A stretch of 64,000 nucleotides of DNA from Hydractinia symbiolongicarpus (Eukaryota; Cnidaria; Hydrozoa; Anthoathecata; Hydractiniidae): the NCBI RefSeq assembly GCF_029227915.1, contig NC_079883.1, positions 2,046,001 through 2,110,000 on the forward strand. The letters are read 5' to 3'. Below, one piece after another: positions 25,234 to 36,912 of this stretch; the first letter of the stretch is position 1, and the number at the start of each line of letters is the position of its first letter. A model generated the notes under the pieces. The model ran no database searches. It was not told the origin of the DNA and saw only the letters and a program-made list of their open reading frames with translations. The position numbers and the translations under genes are program-made.

Positions 25234-27163
25234 TTTGTAAGTAAAGACATAACACAGCGTCCAGTCTAACTGCAGAGTTCCAGCATTCATGCCAAAGTAA
25301 GAAGAATGTTAATTCTTAGAGTCCAATTGTCTCATTTACAACATTTATAAGGTCAAAGTCCAAAGTCAGTTCAATTAGGTCCCACGGTCAACCGTTTCAC
25401 TGTTAAAAGCAATTCAACCTAGCAATATCGAAGAATTATCGCTAAAGCTATGTTGGTACGAATATGTGACGCAACCGTTGTAACTCAAACGGACTCATGC
25501 CGTTAGAAAGTCAATGAAATGTAGTTTTAGAAACTGTCTCTAATTCTTCAGTGCGTGCTAATGGCTAGGATTAGTCCCGCAGTAAAAAATGACTTATTGA
25601 TATAAGTTTGTAAGTAAAGACATAACACAGCGTCCAGTCTAATTGCAGAGTTCAGCATTCATGCCAAAGTAAGAAGAATGTTAATTCTTAGAGCCCAATT
25701 GTCTCATTTACAACATTTATAAGGTCAAAGTCCAAAGTCAGTTCAATTAGGTCCCACGGTCAACCGTTTCACTGTTAAAAGCAATTCAACCTAGCAATAT
25801 CGGACAATTATCGCTAAATCTATGTTGGTACGAATAAGTGACGCAACCGTTGTAACTCAAACGGACTCATGCCGTTAGAAAGTCAATGAAATGTAGGTTT
25901 TGGAACTGCCTCTATTACTTCAGCGTCACTAATGGCTACCATTAGTCCCGCAGTAAGATTGACTCATTGATTTAAATTTTTAAATGAAGAGCTAACACAG
26001 CGTCCAGTCTAACTGCAGAGTTCCAGCATTCATGCCAAAGTAAGAAGAATGTTAATTCTTAGAGTCCAATTGTCTCATTTACAACATTTATAAGGTCAAA
26101 GTCCAAAGTCAGTTCAATTAGGTCCCACGGTCAACCGTTTCACTGTTAAAAGCAATTCAACCTAGCAATATCAGAAAATTATCGCTAAGTCTATGTTGGT
26201 ACGAATATGTGACGCAACCGTTGTAACTCAATCGCACTGATACCGTTAGAAAGTCAATGAAATGTAGTTTTAGAAACTGTCTCTAATTCTTCAGTGCGTG
26301 CTAATGGCTAGGATTAGTCCCGCAGTAAAAAATGGCTTATTGATATAAGTTTGTAAGTAAAGACATAACACAGCGTCCAGTCTAACTGCAGAGTTCCAGC
26401 ATTCATGCCAAAGTAAGAAGAATGTTAATTCTTAGAGTCCAATTGTCTCATTTACAACATTTATAAGGTCTAAGTCCAAAGTCAGTTCAATTAGGTCCCA
26501 CGGTCAACCGTTTCACTGTTAAAAGCAATTCAACCTAGCAATATCGAAGAATTATCGCTAAAGCTATGTTGGTACGAGTATGTGACGCAACCGTTGTAAC
26601 TCAATCGCACTGATACCGTTAGAAAGTCAATAAAATGTAGTTTTAGAAACTGTCTCTAATTCTTCAGTGCGTGCTAATGGCTAGGATTAGTCCCGCAGTA
26701 AAAAATGGCTTATTGATAGAAGTTTGTAAGTAAAGACATAACACAGCGTCCAGTCTAACTGCAGAGTTCCAGCATTCATGCCACAGTAAGAAGAATGTTA
26801 ATTCTTAGAGTCCAATTGTCTCATTTACAACATTTATAAGGTCAAAGTCCAAAGTCAGTTCAATAAGGTCCCACGGTCAACCGTTTCACTGTTAAAAGCA
26901 ATTCAACCTAGCAATATCGGAGTATTATCGCTAAATCTATGTTGGTACGAATATGTGACGCAAACGTTGTAACTCAAACGGACTCATGCCGTTAGAAAGT
27001 CAATGAAATGTAGTTTTTGGAACTGCCTCTATTACTTCAGAGTCACTAATGGCTACGATTAGTCCCGCAGTAAGATTGACTCATTGATTTAAATTTTTAA
27101 ATGAAGAGCTAACACAGCGTCCAGTCTAATTGCAGAGTTCCAGCATTCATGCCAAAGTAAGAA

Positions 27164-29399
27164 GAATGTTAATTCTTAGAGTCCAATTGTCTCATTTACA
27201 ACATTTATAAGGTCAAAGTCCAAAGTCAGTTCAATTAGGTCCCACGGTCAACCGTTTCACTGTTAAAAGCAATTCAACCTAGCAATATCTAAGAATTATC
27301 GCTAAACCTGTGTTGGTACGAATATGTGACGCAACCGTTGTAACTCAAACGGACTCATGCCGTTAGAACGTCAATGAAATGTAGGTTTTGGAACTGCCTC
27401 TATTACTTCAGCGTCACTAATGGCTACGATTAGTCCCGCAGTAAGATTGACTCATTGATTTAAATTTTTAAATAAAGAGCTAACACAGCGTCCAGTCTAA
27501 CTGCAGAGTTCCAGCATTCATGCCAAAGTAAGAAGAATGTTAATTCTTAGAGTCCAATTGTCTCATTTACAACATTTATAAGGTCAAAGTCCAAAGTCTG
27601 TTCAATTAGGTCCCACGGTCAACCGTTTGACTGTTAAAAGCAATTCAACCTAGCAATATCAGAAAATTATCGCTAAGTCTATGTTGGTACGAATATGTGA
27701 CGCAACCGTTGTAACTCAATCGCACTGATACCGTTAGAGAGTCAATGAAATGTAGTTTTAGAAACTGTCTCTAATTCTTCAGTGCGTGCTAATGGCTAGG
27801 ATTAGTCCCGCAGTAAAAAATGGCATATTGATATAAGTTTGTAAGTAAAGACATAACACAGCGTCCAGTCTAACTGCAGAGTTCCAGCATTCATGCCAAA
27901 GTAAGAAGAATGTTAATTCTTAGAGTCCAATTGTCTCATTTACAACATTTATAAGGTCAAAGTCCAAAGTCAGTTCAATTAGGTCCCACAGTCAACCGTT
28001 TCACTGTTAAAAGCAATTCAACCTAGCAATATTGGAGAATTATCGCTAAATCTATGTTGGTACGAGTATGTGACGCAACCGTTGTAACTCAATCGCACTG
28101 ATACCGTTAGAAAGTCAATGAAAGGTAGTTTTAGAAACTGTCTCTAATTCTTCAGTGCGTGCTATAGGCTAGGATTAGTCCCACAGTACAAAATGGCTTA
28201 TTGATATAAGTTTGTAAGTAAAGACATAACACAGCGTCCAGTCTAACTGCAGAGTTCCAGCGTTCATGCCAAAGTAAGAAGAATGTTAATTCTTAGAGTC
28301 CAATTGTCTCATTTACAACATTTATAAGGTCAAAGTCCAAAGTCAGTTCAATTAGTTCCCACGGTCAACCGTTTCACTGTTAAAAGCAATTCAACCTAGC
28401 AATATTGGAGAATTATCGCTAAGTCTATGTTGGTACGAATATGTGACGCAACCGTTGTAACTCAATCGCACTGATACCGTTAGAAAGTCAATGAAAGGTA
28501 GTTTTAGAAACTGTCTCTAATTCTTCAGTGCGTGCTAATGGCTAGGATTAGTCCCGCAGTAAAAAATGGCATATTGATATAAGTTTGTAAGTAAAGACAT
28601 AACACAGCGTCCAGTCTAACTGCAGAGTTCCAGCATTCATGCCAAAGTAAGAAGAATGTTAATTCTTAGAGTCCAATTGTCTCATTTACAACATTTATAA
28701 GGTCAAAGTCCAAAGTCAGTTCAATTAGGTCCCACGGTCAACCGTTTCACTGTTAAAAGCAATTCAACCTAGCAATATTGGAGAATTATCGCTAAATCTA
28801 TGTTGGTACGAGTATGTGACGCAACCGTTGTAACTCAATCGCACTGATACCGTTAGAAAGTCAATGAAAGGTAGTTTTAGAAACTGTCTCTAATTCTTCA
28901 GTGCGTGCTATAGGCTAGGATTAGTCCCACAGTACAAAATGGCTTATTGATATAAGTTTGTAAGTAAAGACATAACACAGCGTTCAGTCTAACTGCAGAG
29001 TTCCAGCGTTCATGCCAAAGTAAGAAGAATGTTAATTCTTAGAGTCCAATTGTCTCATTTACAACATTTATAAGGTCAAAGTCCAAAGTCAGTTCAATTA
29101 GGTCCCACGGTCAACCGTTTCACTGTTAAAAGCAATTCAACCTAGCAATATCGGAGAATTATCGCTAAATCTATGTTGGTACGAATATGTGACGCAACCG
29201 TTGTAACTCAAACGGACTCATGCCGTTAGAAAGTCAATGAAATGTAGTTTTAGAAACTGTCTCTAATTCTTCAGTGCGTGTTAATGGCTAGGATTAGTCC
29301 CGCAGTAAAAAATGACTTATTGATATAAGTTTGTAAGTAAAGACATAACACAGCGACCAGTCTAATTGCAGAGTTCCAGCATTCATGCCAAAGTAAGAA
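27164..29399. repeat. 6-monomer block, copy 2 of a 4840-bp-spaced duplication
   Basis: Monomers 27164, 27535, 27908, 28281, 28654 and 29027 repeat 22324-24559. Since the duplication the two copies have acquired differences: GTGCTATAGGCTAGG occurs twice here (28162, 28907) but GTGCTAATGGATAGG or the normal form occurs in copy 1; CAGCGACCAG is private at 29352. The twofold GTGCTATAGG within this copy, 746 bp apart, implies local exchange after the duplication. Confidence 0.88.
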
Positions 29400-30145
29400 G
29401 AATGTTAATTCTTAGAGTCCAATTGTCTCATTTACAACATTTATAAGGTCAAAGTCCAAAGTCAGTTCAATTAGGTCCCACGGTCAACCGTTTCACTGTT
29501 AAAAGCAATTCAACCTAGCAATATCGGAGAATTATCGCTAAATCTATGTTGGTACGAATATGTGACGCAACCGTTGTAACTCAATCGCACTGATACCGTT
29601 AGAAAGTCAATGAAATGTAGTTTTAGAAACTGTCTCTAATTCTTCAGTGCGTGCTAATGGCTAGGATTAGTCCCGCAGTAAAAAATGGCTTATTGATATA
29701 AGTTTGTAAGTAAAGACATAACACAGCGTCCAGTCTAACTGCAGAGTTCCAGCATTCATGCCAAAGTAAGAAGAATGTTAATTCTTAGAGTCCAATTGTC
29801 TCATTTACAACATTTATAAGGTCAAAGTCCAAAGTCAGTTCAATTAGGTCCCACGGTGAACCGTTTCACTGTTAAAAGCAATTCAACCTAGCAATATCGG
29901 AGAATTATCGCTAAGTCTATGTTGGTACGAATATGTGACGCAACCGTTGTAACTCAATCGCACTGACACCGTTAGAAAGTTAATGAAATGTAGTTTTAGA
30001 ATCTGTCTCTAATTCGTCAGTGCATGCTAATGGCTAGGATTAGTCCCGCAGTAAAAAATGGCTCATTGATATAAGTTTGTAAGTAAAGACATAACACAGC
30101 GTCCAGTCTAACTGCAGAGTTCCAGCATTCATGCCAAAGTAAGAA

Positions 30146-30505
30146 GAATGTTAATTCTTAGAGTCCAATTGTCTCATTTACACCATTTATAAGGTCAAAG
30201 TCCAAAGTCAGTTCAATCAGGTCCCACGGTCAAACGTTTCACTGTTAAAAGCAATTCAACCTAGCAATAGCGGAAATTATCGCTAAATCTATGTTGGTAC
30301 GAATATGTGACGCAACCGTTGTAACTCAAACGGACTCATGCTCAATGAAATGTAGTTTTTGGAACTGCCTCTATTACTTCAGCGTCACTAATGGCTACGA
30401 TTAGTCCCGCAGTAAGCTTGACTCATTGATTTAAATTTTTAAATGAAGAGCTAACACAGCGTCCAGTCTAACTGCAGAGTTCCAGCATTCATGCCAAAGT
30501 AAGAC
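30146..30505. repeat. 360-bp B monomer with 10-bp deletion
   Basis: GACTCATGC joins TCAATGAAATG at 30341/30342; the ten bases between, including the CGTTAGAAAG box, are missing. It also has AGCGGAAATTATC, short relative to CGGAGAATTATC. The same 10-bp deletion occurs at 34484/34485 in the monomer 34288-34648. Confidence 0.92.
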
Positions 30506-32061
30506 GAATGTTAATTCTTAGAGTCCAATTGTCTCATTTACAACATTTATAAGGTCAAAGTCCAAAGTCAGTTCAATTAGGTCCCACGGTCAACCGTTTC
30601 ACTGTTAAAAGCAATTCAACCTAGCAATATCAGAAAATTATCGCTAAGTCTATGTTGGTACGAATATGTGACGCAACCGTTGTAACTCAATCGCACTGAT
30701 ACCGTTAGAAAGTCAATGAAATGTAGTTTTAGAAACTGTCTCTAATTCTTCAGTGCGTGCTAATGGCTAGGATTAGTCCCGCAGTAAAAAATGGCTTATT
30801 GATATAAGTTTGTAAGTAAAGACATAACACAGCGTCCAGTCTAACTGCAGAGTTCCAGCATTCATGCCAAAGTAAGAAGAATGTTAATTCTTAGAGACCA
30901 ATTGTCTTATTTACAACATTTATAAGGTCAAAGTCCAAAGTCAGTTCAATTAAGTCCCACGGTCAACCGTTTCACTGTTAAAAGCAATTCAACCTAGCAA
31001 TATCGGAGAATTATCGCTAAATCTATGTTGGTACGAGTATGTAACGCAACCGTTGTAACTCAATCGCACTGATACTGTTAGAAAGTCAATGAAATGTAGT
31101 TTTAGAAACTGTCTCTAATTCTTCAGTGCGTGCTAATGGCTAGTATTAGTCCCACAGTAAAAAATGGCTTATTGATATAAGTTTGTAAGTAAAGACATAA
31201 CACAGCGTCCAGTCTAACTGCAGAGTTCCAGCATTCATGCCAAAGTAAGAAGAATGTTAATTCTTAGAGTCCAATTGTCTCATTTACAACATTTATAAGG
31301 TCAAAGTCCAAAGTCAGTTCAATTAGGTCCCACGGTCAACCGTTTCACTGTTAAAAGCAATTCAACCTAGCAATATCGGAGAATTATCGCTAAATCTATG
31401 TTGGTACGAGTATGTGACGCAACTGTTGTAACTCAATCGCACTGATACCGTTAGAAAGTCAATGAAATGTAGTTTTAGAAACTGTCTCTAATTCTTCAGT
31501 GCGTGCTAATGGCTAGGATTAGTCCCACAGTACAAAATGGCTCATTGATATAAGTTTGTAAGTAAAGACATAACACAGCGTCCAGTCTAACTGCAGAGTT
31601 CCAGCATTCATGCCAAAGTAAGAAGAATGTTAATTCTTAGAGTCCAATTGTCTCATTTACAACATTTATAAGGTCAAAGTCCAAAGTCAGTTCAATTAGG
31701 TCCCACGGTCAACCGTTTCACTGTTAAAAGCAATTTAACCTAGCAATATCGGAGAATTATCGCAAAATTAATGTTGGTACGAATATGTGACGCAACCGTT
31801 GTAACTCAATCGCACTGACACCGTTAGAAAAACAATGAAATGTACTTTTAGAAACTGTCTCTAATTCGTCAGTGCGTGCTAATGGCTAGGATTAGTCCCG
31901 CAGTAAAAAATGGCACATTGATATAAGTTTGTAAGTAAAGACATAACACAGCGTTCAGTCTAACTGCAGAGTTCCAGCATTCATGCCAAAGTAAGAAGAA
32001 TGTTAATTCTTAGAGTCCAATTGTCTCATTTACAACATTTATAAGGTCAAAGTCCAAAGTC

Positions 32062-32087
32062 CACATGCGGATGATGATGATGAAGTC
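32062..32087. repeat. ATG-repeat insertion, copy 1 (variant)
   Basis: A 26-bp insertion, CAC-ATG-CGG-(ATG)4-AAGTC, after the doubled CAAAGTC. It differs from the seven other copies by CGG in place of the second ATG. The final AAGTC repeats the AAGTC just before the insertion, so a 5-bp flanking duplication or a template-switch origin is possible. Confidence 0.95.
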
Positions 32088-33206
32088 AGTTCAATTAGGT
32101 CCCACGGTCAACTGTTTCACTGTTAAAAGCAATTCAACCTAGCAATATCAGAAAATTATCGCTAAGTCTATGTTGGTACGAATATGTGACGCAACCGTTG
32201 TAACTCAATCGCACTGATACCGTTAGAAAGTCAATGAAATGTAGTTTTAGAAACTGTCTCTAATTCTTCAGTGCGTGCTAATGGCTAGGATTAGTTCCGC
32301 AGTAAAAAATGGCTTATTGATATAAGTTTGTAAGTAAAGACATAACACAGCGTCCAGTCTAACTGCAGAGTTCCAGCATTCATGCCAAAGTAAGAAGAAT
32401 GTTAATTCTTAGAGTCCAATTGTCTCATTTACAACATTTATAAGGTCAAAGTCCAAAGTCAGTTCAATTAGGTCCCACGGTCAACCGTTTCACTGTTAAA
32501 AGCAATTCAACCTAGCAATATCGGAGAATTATCGCTAAATCTATGTTGGTACGAGTATGTGACGCAACTGTTGTAACTCAATCGCACTGATACCGTTAGA
32601 AAGTCAATCAAATGTAGTTTTAGAAACTGTCTCTAATTCTTCAGTGCGTGCTAATGGCTAGGATTAGTCCCACAGTACAAAATGGCTCATTGATATAAGT
32701 TTGTAAGTAAAGACATAACACAGCGTCCAGTCTAACTGCAGAGTTCCAGCATTCATGCCAAAGTAAGAAGAATGTTAATTCTTAGAGTCCAATTGTCTCA
32801 TTTACAACATTTATAAGGTCAAAGTCCAAAGTCAGTTCAATTAGGTCCCACGGTCAACCGTTTCACTGTTAAAAGCAATTTAACCTAGCAATATCGGAGA
32901 ATTATCGCAAAATTAATGTTGGTACGAATATGTGACGCAACCGTTGTAACTCAATCGCACTGACACCGTTAAAAAAACAATGAAATGTACTTTTAGAAAC
33001 TGTCTCTAATTCGTCAGTGCGTGCTAATGGCTAGGATTAGTCCCGCAGTAAAAAATGGCACATTGATATAAGTTTGTAAGTAAAGACATAACACAGCGTC
33101 CAGTCTAACTGCAGAGTTCCAGCATTCATGCCAAAGTAAGAAGAATGTTAATTCTTAGAGTCCAATTGTCTCATTTACAACAATTATAAGGTCAAAGTCC
33201 AAAGTC

Positions 33207-33232
33207 CACATGATGATGATGATGATGAAGTC
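33207..33232. repeat. ATG-repeat insertion, copy 2
   Basis: CAC-(ATG)6-AAGTC at the same monomer position as copy 1. The unit before it ends with the private GGCACATTG, as in all eight cases. Confidence 0.97.
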
Positions 33233-34287
33233 AGTTCAATTAGGTCCCACGGTCAACCGTTTCACTGTTAAAAGTAATTCAACCTAGCAATATCAGAAAA
33301 TTATCGCTAAGTCTATGTTGGTACGAATATGTGACGCAACCGTTGTAACTCAATCGCACTGATACCGTTAGAAAGTCAATGAAATGTAGTTTTAGAAACT
33401 GTCTCTAATTCTTCAGTGCGTGCTAATGGCTAGGATTAGTCCCGCAGTAAAAAATGGCTTATTGATATAAGTTTGTAAGTAAAGACATAACACAGCGTCC
33501 AGTCTAACTGCAGAGTTCCAGCATTCATGCCAAAGTAAGAAGAATGTTAATTCTTAGAGTCCAATTGTCTCATTTACAACATTTATAAGGTCAAAGTCCA
33601 AAGTAAGTTCAATTAGGTCCCACGGTGAACCGTTTCACTGTTAAAAGCAATTTAACCTAGCATTATCGGAGAATTATTGCTAAGTCTATGTTGGTACGAA
33701 TATGTGACGCAACCGTTGTAACTCAATCGCACTGACACCGTTAGAAAGTTAATGAAATGTAGTTTTAGAATCTGTCTCTAATTCGTCAGTGCATGCTAAT
33801 GGCTAGGATTAGTCCCGCAGTAAAAAATGGCTCATTGATATAAGTTTGTAAGTAAAGACATAACACAGCGTCCAGTCTAACTGCAGAGTTCCAGCATTCA
33901 TGCCAAAGTAAGAAGAATGTTAATTCTTAGAGTCCAATTGTCTCATTTACAACATTTATAAGGTCAAAATCCAAAGTCAGTTCAATTAGGTCCCACGGTC
34001 AACCCTTTCACTGTTAAAAGCAATTCAACCTAGCAATATCAGAAAATTATCGCTAAGTCTATGTTGGTACGAATATGTGACGCAACCGTTGTAACTCAAT
34101 CGCACTGATACCGTTAGAAAGTCAATAAAATGTAGTTTTAGAAACTGTCTCTAATTCTTCAGTGCGTGCTAATGGCTAGGATTAGTCCCGCAGTAAAAAA
34201 TGGCTTATTGATATAAGTTTGTAAGTAAAGACATAACACAGCGTCCAGTCTAACTGCAGAGTTCCAGCATTCATGCCAAAGTAAGAA

Positions 34288-34648
34288 GAATGTTAATTCT
34301 TAGAGTCCAATTGTCTCATTTACAACATTTATAAGGTCAAAGTCCAAAGTCAGTTCAATCAGGTCCCACGGTCAACCGTTTCACTGTTAAAAGCAATTCA
34401 ACCTAGCAATAGCGGAGAATTATCGCTAAATCTATGTTGGTACGAATATGTGACGCAACCGTTGTAACTCAAACGGACTCATGCTCAATGAAATGTAGTT
34501 TTTGGAACTGCCTCTATTACTTCAGCGTCACTAATGGCTACGATTAGTCCCGCAGTAAGCTTGACTCATTGATTTAAATTTTTAAATGAAGAGCTAACAC
34601 AGCGTCCAGTCTAACTGCAGAGTTCCAGCATTCATGCCAAAGTAAGAC
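34288..34648. repeat. 361-bp B monomer with the same 10-bp deletion
   Basis: The junction at 34484/34485 is identical to that at 30341/30342, and both units have CAGTAAGCTTGACTC, so they descend from one deletion event copied with the 6-monomer block. Confidence 0.92.
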
Positions 34649-36204
34649 GAATGTTAATTCTTAGAGTCCAATTGTCTCATTTACAACATTTATAAGGTCA
34701 AAGTCCAAAGTCAGTTCAATTAGGTCCCACGGTCAACCGTTTCACTGTTAAAAGCAATTCAACCTAGCAATATCAGAAAATTATCGCTAAGTCTATGTTG
34801 GTACGAATATGTGACGCAACCGTTGTAACTCAATCGCACTGATACCGTTAGAAAGTCAATGAAATGTAGTTTTAGAAACTGTCTCTAATTCTTCAGTGCG
34901 TGCTAATGGCTAGGATTAGTCCCGCAGTGAAAAATGGCTTATTGATATAAGTTTGTAAGTAAAGACATAACACAGCGTCCAGTCTAACTGCAGAGTTCCA
35001 GCATTCATGCCAAAGTAAGAAGAATGTTAATTCTTAGAGACCAATTGCCTTATTTACAATATTTATAAGGTCAAAGTCCAAAGTCAGTTCAATTAAGTCC
35101 CACGGTCAACCGTTTCACTGTTAAAAGCAATTCAACCTAGCAATATCGGAGAATTATCGCTAAATCTATGTTGGTACGAGTATGTAACGCAACCGTTGTA
35201 ACTCAATCGCACTGATACTGTTAGAAAGTCAATGAAATGTAGTTTTAGAAACTGTCTCTAATTCTTCAGTGCGTGCTAATGGCTAGTATTAGTCCCACAG
35301 TAAAAAATGGCTTATTGATATAAGTTTGTAAGTAAAGACATAACACAGCGTCCAGTCTAACTGCAGAGTTCCAGCATTCATGCCAAAGTAAGAAGAATGT
35401 TAATTCTTAGAGTCCAATTGTCTCATTTACAACATTTATAAGGTCAAAGTCCAAAGTCAGTTCAATTAGGTCCCACGGTCAACCGTTTCACTGTTAAAAG
35501 CAATTCAACCTAGCAATATCGGAGAATTATCGCTAAATCTATGTTGGTACGAGTATGTGACGCAACTGTTGTAACTCAATCGCACTGATACCGTTAGAAA
35601 GTCAATGAAATGTAGTTTTAGAAACTGTCTCTAATTCTTCAGTGCGTGCTAATGGCTAGGATTAGTCCCACAGTACAAAATGGCTCATTGATATAAGTTT
35701 GTAAGTAAAGACATAACACACCGTCCAGTCTAACTGCAGAGTTCCAGCATTCATGCCAAAGTAAGAAGAATGTTAATTCTTAGAGTCCAATTGTCTCATT
35801 TACAACATTTATAAGGTCAAAGTCCAAAGTCAGTTCAATTAGGTCCCACGGTCAACTGTTTCACTGTTAAAAGCAATTTAACCTAGCAATATCGGAGAAT
35901 TATCGCAAAATTAATGTTGGTACGAATATGTGACGCAACCGTTGTAACTCAATCGCACTGACACCGTTAGAAAAACAATGAAATGTACTTTTAGAAACTG
36001 TCTCTAATTCGTCAGTGCGTGCTAATGGCTAGGATTAGTCCCGCAGTAAAAAATGGCACATTGATATAAGTTTGTAAGTAAAGACATAACACAGCGTTCA
36101 GTCTAACTGCAGAGTTCCAGCATTCATGCCAAAGTAAGAAGAATGTTAATTCTTAGAGTCCAATTGTCTCATTTACAACATTTATAAGGTCAAAGTCCAA
36201 AGTC

Positions 36205-36230
36205 CACATGATGATGATGATGATGAAGTC
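36205..36230. repeat. ATG-repeat insertion, copy 3
   Basis: CAC-(ATG)6-AAGTC, 2998 bp after copy 2; the interval is eight monomers, less the 12 bp lost in the deletion-bearing unit at 34288. The host monomer runs 36141-36539. Confidence 0.97.
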
Positions 36231-36912
36231 AGTTCAATTAGGTCCCACGGTCAACCGTTTCACTGTTAAAAGCAATTCAACCTAGCAATATCAGAAAATT
36301 ATCGCTAAGTCTATGTTGGTACGAATATGTGTTGCAACCGTTGTAACTCAATCGCACTGATACCGTTAGAAAGTCAATGAAATGTAGTTTTAGAAACTGT
36401 CTCTAATTCTTCAGTGCGTGCTAATGGCTAGGATTAGTTCCGCAGTAAAAAATGGCTTATTGATATAAGTTTGTAAGTAAAGACACAACACAGCGTCCAG
36501 TCTAACTGCAGAGTTCCAGCATTCATGCCAAAGTAAGAAGAATGTTAATTCTTAGAGTCCAATTGTCTCATTTACAACATTTATAAGGTCAAAGTCCAAA
36601 GTCAGTTCAATTAGGTCCCACGGTCAACCGTTTCACTGTTAAAAGCAATTCAACCTAGCAATATCGGAGAATTATCGCTAAATCTATGTTGGTACGAGTA
36701 TGTGACGCAACTGTTGTAACTCAATCGCACTGATACCGTTAGAAAGTCAATGAAATGTAGTTTTAGAAACTGTCTCTAATTCTTCAGTGCGTGCTAATGG
36801 CTAGGATTAGTCCCACAGTACAAAATGGCTCATTGATATAAGTTTGTAAGTAAAGACATAACACAGCGTCCAGTCTAACTGCAGAGTTCCAGCATTCATG
36901 CCAAAGTAAGAA

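Larger units (their letters stand above)
24931..25303. repeat. Type A reference monomer (373 bp)
   Basis: A clean example of the commonest flavour. In order it holds: the phase box GAATGTTAATTCTTAGAG; the doubled 7-mer CAAAGTCCAAAGTC; the dyad ACGGTCAACCGT; CAACCTAGCAATATC; GTGACGCAACCGTTGTAAC; the A-specific TAGTTTTAGAAACTGTC and AAAAAATGGCTTATTG; then CAGCGTCCAGTC and CAGCATTCATGCC. Subvariants differ at AATATCGGAG versus AATATCAGAA, at CTAAATC versus CTAAGTC, and at CCCGCAGTAAAA versus CCCACAGTACAA. The length of 373 is 1 modulo 3, so no reading frame can continue across units. Confidence 0.95.
24187..26419. repeat. Trimer duplicated in tandem (1117 + 1116 bp)
   Basis: Units 24187, 24560, 24931 are repeated as 25304, 25676, 26047. 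Private marks: AATGACTTATTG plus CTAATTGCAG in the first unit, GAGCCCAATTG (24575, 25691) and CGAATAAGTGACGC in the second. The 1-bp length difference comes from GTTCAGCATTC near 25650, which lacks one C. The first unit in each copy is a chimera: a B-like CAAACGGACTCATGCC followed by an A-type right half. Confidence 0.88.
14134..30145. repeat. Central A/B domain, 373/371-bp monomers
   Basis: Forty-three monomers, starting 14134, 14507, 14878, 15251, 15622, 15996, 16369, 16742, 17113, 17486, 17857, 18230 and so on to 29773. A (373 bp) and B (about 371 bp) alternate strictly over several stretches, for example 14134-15621 and 16742-18600. Elsewhere two or three A-like units occur together. A private A subtype with TATTGGAGAAT, GAAAGGTAG and CACAGTACAAAATGG recurs at 15622, 16369, 18974, 19720 and from 23068. 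C and D flavours are absent. Divergence between neighbours looks lower here than on either side. No gene is seen. Confidence 0.9.
30146..32396. repeat. 6-monomer block, copy 1 (2251 bp), ends with the ATG-repeat insertion
   Basis: Monomers 30146, 30506, 30879, 31252, 31625 and 31998. It matches 34288-36539 unit for unit. Shared private marks: a 10-bp deletion at 30341, GTAAGACGAATG (30500), GAGACCAATTG (30894), GATACTGTTAG (31072), GGCTAGTATTAG (31138) and the insertion in the final unit. In this copy the first unit reads AGCGGAAATTATC where the second copy has AGCGGAGAATTATC, which accounts for the 1-bp length difference. Confidence 0.92.
31252..33541. repeat. 1145-bp trimer with ATG-repeat insertion, two tandem copies
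   Basis: Units 31252, 31625, 31998 are followed by 32397, 32770, 33143; each trimer is 1145 bp (373, 373, 399). The first monomer has GCAACTGTTG and CCACAGTACAAAATGG. The second has CAATTTAACC, GCAAAATTAATG, a TGTACTTTTAG change and ends with the private GGCACATTG. The third carries the 26-bp insertion. A third copy of the same trimer is at 35395-36539. This is the basic unit that spread the insertion. Confidence 0.92.
34288..36539. repeat. 6-monomer block, copy 2 (2252 bp)
   Basis: Monomers 34288, 34649, 35022, 35395, 35768 and 36141 repeat 30146-32396 at an offset of about 4143 bp. The small indels are inherited in both copies, so the duplication postdates them. Copy 2 differs at scattered points, for example CAATTGCCTTATTTAC (35042) and GTGTTGCAACC (36329). 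The monomers just before each block, 29773 and 33542, also share CGGTGAACCG, AGAATCTGTC and CAGTGCATGC, but copy 2 has one extra monomer (33915) between them and the block. Confidence 0.92.

Noticed and set aside
24931-25303. MYB-like core sites from the three ACCGTT boxes per monomer
   Set aside because: Six-base matches are expected by chance and carry no evidence of use; only the longer DR1 match was kept, at low confidence.
24931-25303. tRNA- or 5S-derived monomer with internal promoter boxes
   Set aside because: I could not find paired A and B box sequences with correct spacing on either strand.
32062-32087. (CAT)n on the minus strand as a histidine-rich peptide or tag-like coding segment
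   Set aside because: It is a short trinucleotide run inside satellite DNA with no supporting open frame.
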